A stretch of DNA of 64,000 nt, from contig NZ_DASSMH010000115.1 of NCBI RefSeq assembly GCF_035688975.1, positions 1 to 64,000 on the forward strand, read 5' to 3'. The notes below the pieces were generated by a model. The model saw only the letters and a list, made by a program, of their open reading frames with translations, searched no databases and had not been told where the DNA came from. This DNA comes from CALMNV01 sp035688975. Its GTDB lineage: Bacteria; Actinomycetota; Actinomycetes; Actinomycetales; Dermatophilaceae. Position numbers and translations under genes: made by a program. Shown here one piece after another: positions 1 through 10,435 of this stretch. The stretch's first letter is position 1. Every line of letters starts with the position of its first letter.

Positions 1-633
1 GTGCCCCGGGCCGGCGACGCCGAGCCCGTGTGCCTCGTCGACGACGAGCAGCGCGTCGTGGCGGGCGCACACGTCGACGAGCGCGGTCAGCGGCGCGGCG
101 TCGCCGAGCACCGAGTAGATCGACTCCACGGCCACGATCACGCGCTCCCCGGCCCGCTCCGCCAGGCGCGCGTCGAGATCGTCGGCGTCGGAGTGCCGGA
201 ACGTCGCGTAGGGCGCCCGCGACATGCGAGCCGCGTCGTGCAGGGACGCGTGCGCGTGCTCGTCGAGGAGGATCTGCGCCCCCCGCCCGGCGAGCGCGGT
301 GAGGACCCCGAGGTTGGCGGCATACCCGCTGGAGAAGGCGAGCGCCGTCTCCTGCCCCGTCAGCTCGCACAGGGCATCCTCCAGCTGCCGGTGCACGGGC
401 AGGGTGCCGGTCACGACGCGGGACGCCGACGCGGACGCGCCCCACGCCTCGAGGGCCGCCCGGGCGGCGGCGACCACCCGCGCGTCACGCGACAGGCCGA
501 GGTAGTCGTTGGAGGCCAGGTCGACCAGACCCGGTGAGAAGCCGTCGCGCAGCACCGGGTCGGAGCGGACGACGCCTCGCTCGACGCGCAGCTGCTCCCG
601 CTCCCCGAACCAGTCCCGCCACCGGCGGTTCAT
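1..633 (-). CDS. bioF: 8-amino-7-oxononanoate synthase, partial (C-terminus off window)
   Basis: PLP-dependent condensation of pimeloyl thioester with L-alanine, the first ring-building step of biotin synthesis. The open frame has no stop inside the window, so 211 N-terminal codons are present. The family motif SNDYLGL lies at residues 41-47 and the PLP-contacting VDEAHG at about 198-203, close to the truncation; the Schiff-base lysine would lie beyond the edge. The ATG overlaps the bioA stop as ATGA, implying translational coupling and a bioB-bioA-bioF transcript running leftward. Whether bioD follows cannot be seen. Confidence 0.93.
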   Translation of the reverse strand, partial: MNRRWRDWFGEREQLRVERGVVRSDPVLRDGFSPGLVDLASNDYLGLSRDARVVAAARAALEAWGASASASRVVTGTLPVHRQLEDALCELTGQETALAFSSGYAANLGVLTALAGRGAQILLDEHAHASLHDAARMSRAPYATFRHSDADDLDARLAERAGERVIVAVESIYSVLGDAAPLTALVDVCARHDALLVVDEAHGLGVAGPGH

Positions 634-1958
634 CCGTGCACCTGCGCGACCGCGCCGACGAGGGCCGTGCCGAGGTCGGCCACGTCGTCGTCGGTGCAGA
701 TGTAGGGCGGCATCGTGTAGACGAGGTCGCGGAAGGGCCGCACCCACACGCCCCGCTCGAGGGCGGCGCGGGTCACCGCAGGCACGTCAACCGGCCCGCG
801 GAGCTGGATCACCCCCACCGCTCCGAGCGTGCGGACGTCGCGGACCGAGCCGAGCCCGCGGGCGGCCGCGAGGTGGGTGCGCAGGCCCCGCCCGACCCGC
901 TCCACCTGCTCCTTCCAGCCGGCTTCGACGAGTCCGAGGGAGGCCAGGGCGACGGCGCAGGCGAGCGGGTTCGCCATGAACGTCGGGCCGTGCAAGAGGG
1001 CGCGGAAGTCCGATCCCGTGATGGCGGCACCGACCTCGCGGGTCGTCAGCACGGCTGCCAGGCTGACGTAGCCCCCGGTGAGGGCCTTGCCGACGCACAC
1101 GACGTCGGGAGCGACGTCGGCCCACTCCGAGGCGAAGAGCCGCCCGGTGCGCCCGAAGCCGGTCGCGATCTCGTCCACCACGAGGAGCAGCCCGTGCTCG
1201 TCCGCGACGTCGCGCATCGCGCGCAGGCAGTCGGGGTGGTAGGCGTGCATGCCTCCGGCGCCCTGGAGGACCGGCTCGACGATGATCGCGGCAAGCTCGT
1301 CCGAGTGCCGGGCGGCGAGGTCGCGCAGCTCGGCTGCCCAGGTCGCGACGGCGACGGGATCGGTCTCCCAGCGCTCCTGACCGGTCTGCTCCTCGACGTC
1401 GAGGCGGGCGGCCGGCGGGCGGGGCGCGAAGACCTGTGGCGCCAGGACGCCCGGGAAGGCCGAGTGCATGCCGTCGACGGGGTCGCAGACGCTCATCGCG
1501 GCGAAGGTGTCGCCGTGGTAGCCGCCCCGCACCGTGAGGAACCGCTGGCGCCGGGGGCGCCCGGAGGCAGCCTGGAACTGCACGGCCAGCTTCAGCGCGA
1601 CCTCGACCGACACCGAGCCGGAGTCGGCGAAGAAGACGTGGGCCATCCGGCCCGGGCTGAGCGCCGTGAGCCGCTCCGCGAGCGCGACGGCCGGCTCGTG
1701 CGTGAGGCCGCCGAACATCACGTGGCTGAACCGGTCGAGCTGGTCTCGCGCCGCCGCGTCGAGCACGGGGTGGCGGTATCCGTGGACCGCGCACCACCAC
1801 GACGCCATCGCGTCGAGCACGTCCCACGAGATCCCGTCCTGGCCCGCGAGCGTCAGGCGGGCTCCCGACGCGGCCGAGACGGCATACGGCAGCGGTCCGT
1901 CGAGCGGGGCGTAGGGGTGCCACACGAGCCCACGGTCCCGGTTGAGCAGGTCATGCAT
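630..1958 (-). CDS. bioA: adenosylmethionine-8-amino-7-oxononanoate transaminase
   Basis: Class III PLP aminotransferase that makes 7,8-diaminononanoate using S-adenosylmethionine as amino donor. At 442 residues it has normal family length. HPYAP at residues 14-18 is typical of BioA N-termini; the PLP-binding aspartate sits in DEIATGFGRTG (262-272) and the Schiff-base lysine in GKALTGG (K291). The start chosen is the ATG giving MHDLLNRDRG, because longer readings run back through bioB. It overlaps the 3' end of bioB by 8 nt, and its stop overlaps the bioF start. Cytosolic, co-transcribed with bioB. Confidence 0.95.
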   Translation of the reverse strand: MHDLLNRDRGLVWHPYAPLDGPLPYAVSAASGARLTLAGQDGISWDVLDAMASWWCAVHGYRHPVLDAAARDQLDRFSHVMFGGLTHEPAVALAERLTALSPGRMAHVFFADSGSVSVEVALKLAVQFQAASGRPRRQRFLTVRGGYHGDTFAAMSVCDPVDGMHSAFPGVLAPQVFAPRPPAARLDVEEQTGQERWETDPVAVATWAAELRDLAARHSDELAAIIVEPVLQGAGGMHAYHPDCLRAMRDVADEHGLLLVVDEIATGFGRTGRLFASEWADVAPDVVCVGKALTGGYVSLAAVLTTREVGAAITGSDFRALLHGPTFMANPLACAVALASLGLVEAGWKEQVERVGRGLRTHLAAARGLGSVRDVRTLGAVGVIQLRGPVDVPAVTRAALERGVWVRPFRDLVYTMPPYICTDDDVADLGTALVGAVAQVHG

Positions 1959-3024
1959 TGGGCGAGACCGGGGTGCCCGCGCCGCGGCGGCGGATGGACG
2001 GCTCCGTCGCCTGCGGAACGGGCGCCGAGGCCGCCACGAGGTCGTCGTCCGAGCCGAGCACGACGAAGCCGCCCTCCCGGATGAGGGCCAGGTCGGCCTC
2101 GGCCGCCTGGCCCTCGGACGTGAGGTAGTCCCCGAGGAAGATGGAGTTGGCGACGTGCAGCGCGAGTCCCTGGAGCGAGCGCAGGTGCATCTCCCGTCCA
2201 CCCGCGATGCGGATCTCCTTGTCCGGGCAGATGAACCGGGCCGCGACGAGGATCTTGAGGCAGCGCAGCGGGGTCAGCTCCCAGGTGCCGGCGAGGGGAG
2301 TGCCGTCGAAGGGCATGAGGAAGTTGACCGGGATGGAGTCCGAGCCCAGGGCCCGGAGCGCGAACATCGCCTCGACCAGCTGCTCGTCGGTCTCGCCGAG
2401 GCCCGCGATGAGGCCGGAGCACGGCGAGATGCCGGCCGCCTTGACCTTCTCCACGGTGTCGACGCGGTCCGCGTAGGTGTGGGTCGTGACGATGGTGTCG
2501 TGGTGGGACTCGGCGGTGTTGAGGTTGTGGTTGTACGCGTCGACGCCGGCCTCGCGGAGCCGGTCGGCCTGGCCGTCCTTGAGCAGGCCGAGGCAGGCGC
2601 AGACCTCGACCTGCGGGTGCTCCTCCTTGAGGGCGCCGACCATGGCGGCCACCCGCTCGACGTCGCGGTCAGTCGGCCCGCGGCCGCTGGAGACCAGGCA
2701 CACGCGGCTCGCCCCGCCGCGCAGGCCCGCCGCTGCGGCCTCGATGGCGTCGTCGGTCCCGAGCCAGCTGTACTTGAGGATCTCCGCGGAGGACCCCAGC
2801 CGCTGTGAGCAGTAGCCGCAGTCCTCGGGGCACAGGCCCGACTTGAGGTTGACGAGGTAGTTGACCTTGACGGTGTTGCCGAAGTGCTCGCGCCGGAGCC
2901 GCCCGGCGGCCGCCACGGCCGGCAGCACGTCGGCGTCGTCGAGGCGCAGCAGCTCCAGCGCCTGCTCCGGGGTCACCGGCGTGCCGCCCAGGACGGTGTC
3001 GGCAAGCTGGTCGAAGGGGGTCAT
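1951..3024 (-). CDS. bioB: biotin synthase (radical SAM)
   Basis: Inserts sulfur into dethiobiotin in the last step of biotin synthesis. The radical-SAM cysteine motif CPEDCGYC is at residues 65-72 (C65, C69, C72), and the rest matches BioB over the full 357 residues. The chosen ATG (MTPFDQLAD) has an AAAGGAG ribosome site about 7 nt upstream; a longer frame starting MLPQRS lacks such support and would run toward the operator. First gene of the leftward biotin operon. Two BioQ-like boxes lie 22-49 bp upstream of the start, so repression by the divergent TetR-family protein is likely. Confidence 0.96.
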   Translation of the reverse strand: MTPFDQLADTVLGGTPVTPEQALELLRLDDADVLPAVAAAGRLRREHFGNTVKVNYLVNLKSGLCPEDCGYCSQRLGSSAEILKYSWLGTDDAIEAAAAGLRGGASRVCLVSSGRGPTDRDVERVAAMVGALKEEHPQVEVCACLGLLKDGQADRLREAGVDAYNHNLNTAESHHDTIVTTHTYADRVDTVEKVKAAGISPCSGLIAGLGETDEQLVEAMFALRALGSDSIPVNFLMPFDGTPLAGTWELTPLRCLKILVAARFICPDKEIRIAGGREMHLRSLQGLALHVANSIFLGDYLTSEGQAAEADLALIREGGFVVLGSDDDLVAASAPVPQATEPSIRRRGAGTPVSPNA

Positions 3025-3045
3025 GGCGCTCCTTTGCGGCAGCAT

Positions 3046-3073
3046 TCAACGGCGTTCACTTGAACGCCGTTCA
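3046..3073. promoter_or_regulatory. tandem BioQ-like operator boxes
   Basis: The box at 3061-3073 reads TGAACGCCGTTCA, an inverted repeat with 5-bp arms and a 3-bp centre. A second copy with one mismatch, TCAACGGCGTTCA, lies at 3046-3058, 15 bp away centre to centre. Both sit between divergent bioB and the TetR-type gene. Mycobacterial and corynebacterial BioQ is known to bind TGAAC-type palindromes in this position; assignment here is by resemblance and context. Confidence 0.8.
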
Positions 3074-3146
3074 GTATGTCGGCTCGGTACGCTCGGCTGT
3101 CAATGACCCGCCCGCACGCCGGACCCAGCTGCCCGAGGAGCCGTCG

Positions 3147-3704
3147 GTGACCCTGAGCCGAGAGCGGGTCGTCGACACCGCGGTGGCGGTGCTCAGCCGC
3201 TACGGGCTCGCCGACCTGTCCATGCGACGCCTGGCGCGGGAGCTCGGGGTGCAGCCCGGGGCGCTCTACTGGCACGTGGCGAGCAAGCAGGAGCTGCTCG
3301 TCGAGGTCGCCGACCGCCTGCTGCGGCAGCGGGTGGCCGCCCCGCAGAGCCAGGACCCGGCCGCCGCGGTGCGTGCCCTGGCGGTCGCCATCCGGGCCGC
3401 GCTGCTTCGGGTGCCGGACTCCGCCGACGTGGTCGCCCTCGCGTATGCCGTGGACCCGGGCTCCGTCGAGCCGTTGCGCGAGCTGTCGCGGCTCCTGCGC
3501 CGGCTCGGCGTCGCCGGGGCGCGACTGGACGCCGCGACGCAGCTGCTCGTCCACCACATCCTGGGCTCGGTCACCGCGGAGCAGAACCGGCGCCAGGCCT
3601 CGGCTTCCGACCCCGGACCCGTCGCGGACGCTGGACCGGGGGCCCTCGCCGCCTTCGAGCTGGGCCTCGACGTCATCCTCGACGGCCTGAGGCCCCCACC
3701 CTGA
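3147..3704 (+). CDS. bioQ: TetR-family regulator, probable biotin repressor BioQ
   Basis: A 185-residue TetR-type repressor. The N-terminal helix-turn-helix is clear around residues 24-55 (LSMRRLARELGVQPGALYWH), followed by an all-helical ligand and dimer domain. The chosen GTG has GAGGAG 7 nt upstream; the in-frame ATG at 3060 would overlap the operator and is rejected. Position opposite bioB across the TGAAC boxes is the BioQ arrangement known in actinobacteria, where it represses biotin genes and itself. The family call is firm; the BioQ identity rests on context. Confidence 0.8.
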   Translation: MTLSRERVVDTAVAVLSRYGLADLSMRRLARELGVQPGALYWHVASKQELLVEVADRLLRQRVAAPQSQDPAAAVRALAVAIRAALLRVPDSADVVALAYAVDPGSVEPLRELSRLLRRLGVAGARLDAATQLLVHHILGSVTAEQNRRQASASDPGPVADAGPGALAAFELGLDVILDGLRPPP

Positions 3705-3909
3705 CGGCGTCTGCGGCCTCATCATGCCCGGGTCGGCGGTGCGCCGCTTCGCGAACCACCGCGGGCCCCCGCCGCTTCGCCCGGGCTGCTGCCCGCGTCG
3801 CGGGCTGCGCCTTCGGGCCGGGAATGCTCGCCTGCGAGCAGTCCCTCACCGCAAGCGCAGCCCGAGGATCGGGGCGCAGCTCCCCGGGCAGCCGAGGAGC
3901 CCCTTTGCC

Positions 3910-4320
3910 ATGCTGGGACGCGTGCGAGGACGAGCGAGGGAGCCGTGGTGGGGCACGGTGCTCGAAGCGCCGGACGCCCACGCGCTGGCCGACTTCTACT
4001 CCCGGCTGCTCGACTGGCCGGTGGCCAAGGAGGAGCCCGGCTGGGTGGTCCTGGCGCCGCCGGACGGCTTCGTCTACCTGGCCTTCCAGCACGCGGACGG
4101 CTTCGTGCCGCCGGTGTGGCCGCCGGTCCCCGGAGAGCAGCGGATGACGATGCACCTCGACGTCGAGGTCGAGGACCTGGAGACGTCCGTCGCCGACGCG
4201 GTGGCACTGGGGGCCCGCGTCGCCTCCCACCAGCCGCAGGCAAACGTCCGGGTGCTGCTCGACCCCGCGGGCCACCCCTTCTGCCTCTACGTGGACACCT
4301 CCACCGGTGACAGCAGCTGA
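3910..4320 (+). CDS. VOC-family (glyoxalase/bleomycin-resistance fold) protein
   Basis: A 136-residue single-domain VOC protein. It starts WGTVLEAPDAHALADFYSRL, the usual first beta-alpha unit, and ends GHPFCLYV, the usual last strand. A conserved histidine (MTMHLDVEV) and C-terminal positions fit a metal-binding VOC site, but the substrate cannot be read. The ATG at 3910 has GAGGAG about 10 nt upstream; an upstream in-frame ATG at 3724 would add 62 low-complexity residues and is rejected. The 3' end overlaps the convergent neighbour by 34 bp. The 205-bp gap before it shows only a small 7-bp hairpin near 3825. Confidence 0.8.
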   Translation: MLGRVRGRAREPWWGTVLEAPDAHALADFYSRLLDWPVAKEEPGWVVLAPPDGFVYLAFQHADGFVPPVWPPVPGEQRMTMHLDVEVEDLETSVADAVALGARVASHQPQANVRVLLDPAGHPFCLYVDTSTGDSS

Positions 4321-5168
4321 TCGATCGCGGCGAGCAGCCTGTGCCGCAGCGCCTGGCCGCGTGCCGAGAACTCGCGCTGGCGGGCGGCATACTGCGCCTT
4401 GCCCTCGGCCGTCTCGATCGGCACCGGCTCGTAGCCGAGCTGGCGCAGGTCGTAGGGAGAGGCCTGCATGTCGAGCGCCCGGATGTCGCGGGCGAGCTCG
4501 AAGCAGTCCATGACGAGCTCGCTCGGCACCGCGGGGGTCAGCTTGCACGCCCACTTGTAAAGGTCCATGCCGGCGTGCAGGCAGCCCGGCTGCTCCATCG
4601 CCGTCTGCGTCTCGCGGGTCGGCAAGAGGACGTTGCGCGGGCGCGCCGCCGGCGTGAAGAAGCGGACCGCGTCGAAGTGCGAGCACACGATCTGGTGCGA
4701 CTCCACGACGGCGTCCGTGCCCTCGGGTCCGAGCCGCAGAGCCCAGCGCGGGTGGCGCAGCTGCGACGCGTCGAGGCGGTAGACCATGGCCCACTCGTGC
4801 AGCCCGAAGCAGCCGAAGCGCGCCGGGCGCCCGGCCGTCTGGGTCAGCAGCTGCCGGACGAACCGGACCGTGTCCCCCCGTGCGGCGAGGAAGGCGGCCA
4901 CGTCCAGCGTCGTCGCGCCGCCCACGTCGCGATAGAACCGCCGGCTGGCTTCGCCGGCCGGGAAGCCGCCCTCGACGGCAGTGCCGGCGCCCGGGTGCCA
5001 GCGCCGGAGCTGGCTCGGCTTCACGGGGTAGTACGTGAAGAGGAAGTCCTCGACGGGGTGCGCCTCACCGCTCCGCCGCCGCGCGAGGTGGCCGCGCGTG
5101 GCCGCGTCCACGCGGCCCTCGTGCGCAGCGGCCCGTGCGGCCGCCTCCGATGCCCCGAGAACCCGCAC
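4287..5168 (-). CDS. conserved actinobacterial protein, annotated as 3-methyladenine DNA glycosylase in relatives
   Basis: This 293-residue soluble protein resembles actinobacterial proteins carried under the name 3-methyladenine DNA glycosylase: FLFTYYPVKPSQLRRWHPG near residue 43 and a distal histidine/aspartate-rich region. I see no helix-hairpin-helix or other classic glycosylase signature, so the enzymatic name is inherited, not demonstrated. The start is GTG with no strong ribosome site. It lies 19 bp downstream of the SnoaL-like gene on the same strand, so the two may be co-transcribed. It converges on the VOC gene with a 34-bp overlap. Confidence 0.65.
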   Translation of the reverse strand: MRVLGASEAAARAAAHEGRVDAATRGHLARRRSGEAHPVEDFLFTYYPVKPSQLRRWHPGAGTAVEGGFPAGEASRRFYRDVGGATTLDVAAFLAARGDTVRFVRQLLTQTAGRPARFGCFGLHEWAMVYRLDASQLRHPRWALRLGPEGTDAVVESHQIVCSHFDAVRFFTPAARPRNVLLPTRETQTAMEQPGCLHAGMDLYKWACKLTPAVPSELVMDCFELARDIRALDMQASPYDLRQLGYEPVPIETAEGKAQYAARQREFSARGQALRHRLLAAIDQLLSPVEVST

Positions 5169-5187
5169 CGCGACAGGGTACGCCGCG

Positions 5188-5571
5188 TCAGCGCGGCAGC
5201 CGGCCGGTGTCGGCGGTGACCTCCACCTCGGCGATGCGTCCCGCCTCGAACCGGTACATGGCGAACTCGTCAGTCGTGACGGTGCGACCGGTGGGGGGAC
5301 GGCCCTGCCACGCTCCGCCGTGGGTGCCCGTGTCGCAGAGATGAACCGCTAGCCACGGCTCCTCCCAGACGGCACGCCGCAGCTCCCACCGATAGTCGGG
5401 AAAGGCGACGCCCACCTTTTCGAGATCGCTGACGTACTCCGCCGACGTGCGCACGCGGCCGTTGACGAGGCACCGGTCGTGAATGAACGACGCAACGCTG
5501 GCGAAATCGTGCGCGTTGCACCGGGCGAGATACTGCGCGTAGGCGTCGAGGACCTGGTCCCGGGTGGTCAC
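5188..5571 (-). CDS. SnoaL-like / NTF2-fold protein (ester cyclase type)
   Basis: A 127-residue protein whose pattern (N-terminal helix RDQVLDAYAQYLARCNAHDF, then strands ending TTDEFAMYRFEAGRIAEVEV) is that of the SnoaL-like polyketide-cyclase branch of the NTF2 fold. Such proteins bind or isomerise small molecules; the substrate is not evident. It lies upstream of and in line with the glycosylase-annotated gene. It is divergent from the next VOC gene across about 69 bp, which must hold both promoters. Confidence 0.7.
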   Translation of the reverse strand: MTTRDQVLDAYAQYLARCNAHDFASVASFIHDRCLVNGRVRTSAEYVSDLEKVGVAFPDYRWELRRAVWEEPWLAVHLCDTGTHGGAWQGRPPTGRTVTTDEFAMYRFEAGRIAEVEVTADTGRLPR

Positions 5572-5640
5572 ATCTCATGGTGGCACCCCTGTCGGCGTCG
5601 AGCGCTACGGTCAGGATCTCGACAACCCGAAGGAGACCAG

Positions 5641-6120
5641 ATGCCTGCGATCACGCCGTTCTTGTGGTTCGACAACCAGCTCGAGGAGGCACTCGAGTTC
5701 TACGCCCGGGTCTTCGGCGACGTCCAGGTCACCGCGCGCTCCCACTACGGACCCGACATGCCAGGGGGTATGCCGCCGGGCTCGCTCATGAGCGCGAGCT
5801 TCACCATCGCCGGGAACCCCTTCATGGGCCTCAACGGCGGGCCGCGCGTCACGTTCAACGACGCGGTGTCGTTCTTCGTGGGCTGCACCGACCAGGCCGA
5901 GGTCGACCGCTACTGGGACGGCCTGCTCGACGGCGGCACCCCCACGGCCTGCGGCTGGATCACCGACCGGTTCGGGGTCACGTGGCAGATCGTCCCCGAC
6001 GGCCTCTTCGAGCTGCTCTCGGGCCCGACGCCCGAGGCCGCCCAGCGGGCCACCCAGGCCATGCTCGGGATGCAGAAGCTCGACCTCGAGGCCATCCGCC
6101 GCGCGAGCGCGGGGGAGTGA
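5641..6120 (+). CDS. PhnB-like VOC protein
   Basis: A 159-residue protein of the PhnB / 3-demethylubiquinone-methyltransferase-like VOC group. The start MPAITPFLWFDNQLEEALEF is diagnostic for the group, and CGWITDRFGVTWQIVP near residue 105 is its second signature. The ATG has AAGGAG 6 nt upstream. Despite the inherited family name, these proteins lack a methyltransferase fold; their role is unknown. Likely cytosolic. It is followed by the fumarylacetoacetase-family gene, which has its own promoter. Confidence 0.82.
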   Translation: MPAITPFLWFDNQLEEALEFYARVFGDVQVTARSHYGPDMPGGMPPGSLMSASFTIAGNPFMGLNGGPRVTFNDAVSFFVGCTDQAEVDRYWDGLLDGGTPTACGWITDRFGVTWQIVPDGLFELLSGPTPEAAQRATQAMLGMQKLDLEAIRRASAGE

Positions 6121-6146
6121 CCCGAGCCGCCGAGCGGAGGGGTCGT

Positions 6147-6152
6147 TAGGCT
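6147..6152 (+). promoter_or_regulatory. -10 hexamer TAGGCT, leaderless start of the FAH-family gene
   Basis: TAGGCT ends 6 nt before the GTG at 6159 and no ribosome site lies between, the geometry expected for a leaderless mRNA. Confidence 0.55.
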
Positions 6153-6158
6153 GCGGCA

Positions 6159-6938
6159 GTGCGCATCGCGAGGTACACGACCGGGGACGACCCGGCATAC
6201 GGCATCGTCCAGGGCGACCCCGGCACCGAGGTGATCACCCCCCTCGCCGGCGACCCGCTCTACGTGGGCCTGCAGCCCTCCGGCGCGGGGCCGGTGATGC
6301 TCGAGGACGTGCGGCTGCTCGCGCCGGTGATCCCGCGCTCCAAGATCGTGGCCATCGGCAAGAACTACGCCGACCACGCCAGGGAGATGGGGGGCGAGGT
6401 CCCCGAGCTGCCGCTGATGTTCTTCAAGCCCAACACCGCCGTCGTCGGCCCCTACGACCCGGTGGTGCTGCCCGCGGGCAGCACCGAGGTCTCCTACGAG
6501 GGCGAGCTCGCCGTCGTCATCAAGACCATCACCAAGGGCGTCAAGGCCGAGAACGCGGCCGAGTGCATCTACGGCTACACGGTCGCCAACGACGTCACCG
6601 CGCGCGACTGGCAGCGCACCGACGGCCAGTGGGCCCGGGCCAAGGGCTTCGACACCTCCTGCCCGCTCGGCCCGTGGATCGAGACCGAGCTCGACACCGC
6701 GGACCTGTCCATCCTCACGACGCTCGACGGCGTCGTGAAGCAGGACGGCACGACCGCCGACATGGTCCACGGCATCGGCGCCATCCTCGAGCACGCCTCG
6801 GCCGCCTTCACCCTGCTGCCCGGTGACGTCATCCTCACCGGCACCCCGGCCGGCGTGGGGCTCGTCGAGGCCGGCCAGCAGGTGACGGTGGAGATCCAGG
6901 GCATCGGCTCCCTGACCAACACGTTCGTCCGCCGCTGA
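6159..6938 (+). CDS. fumarylacetoacetate hydrolase family protein
   Basis: A 259-residue FAH-domain hydrolase or decarboxylase. GKNYADHAREMG near residue 67, SYEGELAVVI with metal-ligand glutamates near 111, and TGTPAGVG near 227 are the family's metal and active-site blocks. Enzymes of this group cleave C-C bonds of acylpyruvates or oxaloacetate in a Mg-dependent reaction; the substrate cannot be fixed. This gene immediately upstream of gltX is a recurrent actinobacterial order. Only about 20 bp separate it from gltX, which nonetheless has its own -10 hexamer. Confidence 0.9.
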   Translation: MRIARYTTGDDPAYGIVQGDPGTEVITPLAGDPLYVGLQPSGAGPVMLEDVRLLAPVIPRSKIVAIGKNYADHAREMGGEVPELPLMFFKPNTAVVGPYDPVVLPAGSTEVSYEGELAVVIKTITKGVKAENAAECIYGYTVANDVTARDWQRTDGQWARAKGFDTSCPLGPWIETELDTADLSILTTLDGVVKQDGTTADMVHGIGAILEHASAAFTLLPGDVILTGTPAGVGLVEAGQQVTVEIQGIGSLTNTFVRR

Positions 6939-6942
6939 GCAC

Positions 6943-6948
6943 TAGGGT
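6943..6948 (+). promoter_or_regulatory. -10 hexamer TAGGGT upstream of gltX
   Basis: TAGGGT lies 10 nt before the gltX ATG with no purine-rich ribosome site between, suggesting a leaderless or near-leaderless gltX transcript. Confidence 0.5.
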
Positions 6949-6958
6949 TGTCGGCACT

Positions 6959-8570
<1,612 letters not shown>

Positions 8571-8584
<14 letters not shown>

Positions 8585-9227
8585 CGCCCTGGCGACGATC
8601 TGGCCGTTGCGGGGGCTGCGCCTGCGCACCGCGCAGCTGCGGCTGCAGGTCATGACCGAGGCGGACCTGGCAACCCTCTGCGCGCTCCTCCCGGACGACG
8701 TGGGCCAGGATCCTGCCGCGACGCGGTATGCCGCCCTCGACGACCGCGCCAACCGCTCGGCCGTGCTCGTCCAGTCCTACTGGCGGGCGATGGGCACCTG
8801 GTCGCCGCTGGAGTGGAAGCTGCCCTTCGTGGTCCGCCTCCGCGGCGAGGTCGTGGGCGTCCAGTGGCTCGAGGGGTCTGCGTTTCCGACGCGGCGAACG
8901 GTGGACTCCGCCTCGTGGCTCGTCCCGGCGGTGCGCGGCCGCGGCGTCGGCAGGCAGATGCGGCAGGCAGTGCTCGCCCTCGCCTTCGGCCCGCTCGGCG
9001 CCAGGGCTGCGGTCAGCTCGGCGGTCCTCGGCAACGCCGCCTCGCTCGGGGTGTCCCACGCGCTCGGCTACCGCGACGTCGGCACCGCACCCCTCGGAGA
9101 CGGTCCGGAGGTGCTCCAGCTGCTGCGCCTCGAGCGGTCTGACTGGCTCGCCCGCCGCGCCGGGGAGGGCGTGGCCGTGGAGGGAGCCGAGGTGTGCCTG
9201 CCGCTCTTTGGGCTCGGGTCCGCCTGA
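8571..9227 (+). CDS. GNAT-family N-acetyltransferase
   Basis: A 218-residue GNAT protein of RimJ/RimL type. The acetyl-CoA pyrophosphate loop is visible as VPAVRGRGVGRQMRQA near residue 124, followed by the NAASLGVSHALGY block typical of motif B. The GTG start overlaps the gltX 3' end by 14 nt, so it is probably translated from the gltX message. The acceptor substrate is unknown. It converges on the damaged glycosyltransferase gene. Confidence 0.82.
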
Positions 9228-9249
9228 GCGGTCCTCGCTGCCCTGCCGG

Positions 9250-10388
9250 TCACCGACCCAGCAGTCCCTCGACCTCGTCGGCGGCACCGCGGCTCCGAGG
9301 CGGACCGCCCGCACGGTGTTGTCACGTTGGTCACGTCCCATGGGCAGGCACACCAGCGGCACGCCGGCGCTGAGCGACTTCAGCACGCTGCCGTGCCCGG
9401 CATGCGTGACGACCGCCGCCGCGTCCGCGAGGACCTCGCGGTGCGGGGCGGCCTGCAGGACGCGGACATGAGGTGCGGCCGGCACGTCGGCGGGGTCGAC
9501 CGCACGCCCGGTCGTGATGACGGCTCGCACGGGCAGGCCGCCGACGGCGGCACTGATCCGGCGAAGCGCCCCCAGCTGGTCCTGGTAGACCGAGCTGAGC
9601 GAGACGAGCACGAGGGGAGCCTCACCGGGCGGCCGCCACTGCGCTCCGGAGCTGGTGGCCCAGTCCGGGTCGTCCAGCTGCGGACCGACGTAGCGCACGT
9701 TGGGTGGCAGCGCGGGTGTCGCGAAGTCGAACGAGGGGCTTGTCAGCACGAGCACCCGGGCACACCGGTCGAGCGACTCGAAGAGGTCGCCCACGGCAGG
9801 CAGCCCGAACGCCGCCCGCGTCGAGTTGAGCCGGGGGAGCGAGCCGGCCAAGCCGCGGCGCAGAGCCGCCCTCGCCACGGAGTCCCTGGCCCTGCCGAGC
9901 GCTCCCGCGGGAGGACGCCACCCCGTGCCCATGATCGGCAGCCCGGGCGTGGGCCGCAGGTAGATGTTGGGCATGAGCGCGGCGGTGGGCAGCCCGCTGG
10001 CCTCCGCGCCCACGAGGATGCCGGGAACCGCGGCCTCGACGGCGAGGAGGCCGGGCCGGTGCGACTCCACCGCATCGAGCACCTCCCGCGCGAAGAGCGC
10101 GGCCGGCCCGAAGAGCAACCGCTCCTTGATGGTCGTGAGCTGCCGCCGCGGCGACCCTCGGTCGAGATCCGCGATGAGGGCGGTCTGCTCCGCCACGGAG
10201 TCGACGTGCGGCGCCGATCGCCACGGCAGGAACGCGCACCCGGCCGCCCGAGCGGACGCCTCGACGGTGGGGTCGCCCAGCACGCACACCGCGTGGCCGC
10301 GGCGCACGAGCTCGGCGGCGAGCCCCATGTTGGGCGGAAGCGTCCCGCCCCCGTCGATGACGGCCATGAGGACCCGTCCCGGGGTCAT
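9250..10388 (-). pseudogene. UGT-like glycosyltransferase with disrupted C-terminus
   Basis: The frame from 10388 encodes a GT-B glycosyltransferase of the macrolide/UGT type: an N-terminal acceptor domain beginning VLMAVIDGGGTLPPNMGLA and the donor-sugar block HAGHGSVLKSLSAGVPLV followed by MGRDQRDNTVRAVRLGAA. Right after this the frame turns into antisense of the GNAT and gltX genes and stays open to 8445. In another frame the same DNA reads ADEVEGLLGR then a stop at 9250-9252, which looks like the normal C-terminal helix. The simplest reading is a small deletion or frameshift that removed roughly the last 40-60 residues before that helix. Could also be a sequencing error. The coordinates given run to the alternative-frame stop. 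Confidence 0.65.
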
Positions 10389-10435
10389 GCCTTCAGTATG
10401 GTTCCGACCGGGCCGGCGTGAGCGGCATACGGGAT

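Noticed and set aside
3825..3840. Small hairpin TGCTCGC/GCGAGCA before the first VOC gene
   Set aside because: Seven base pairs in GC-rich DNA, not placed at a gene end; too weak to call a terminator.
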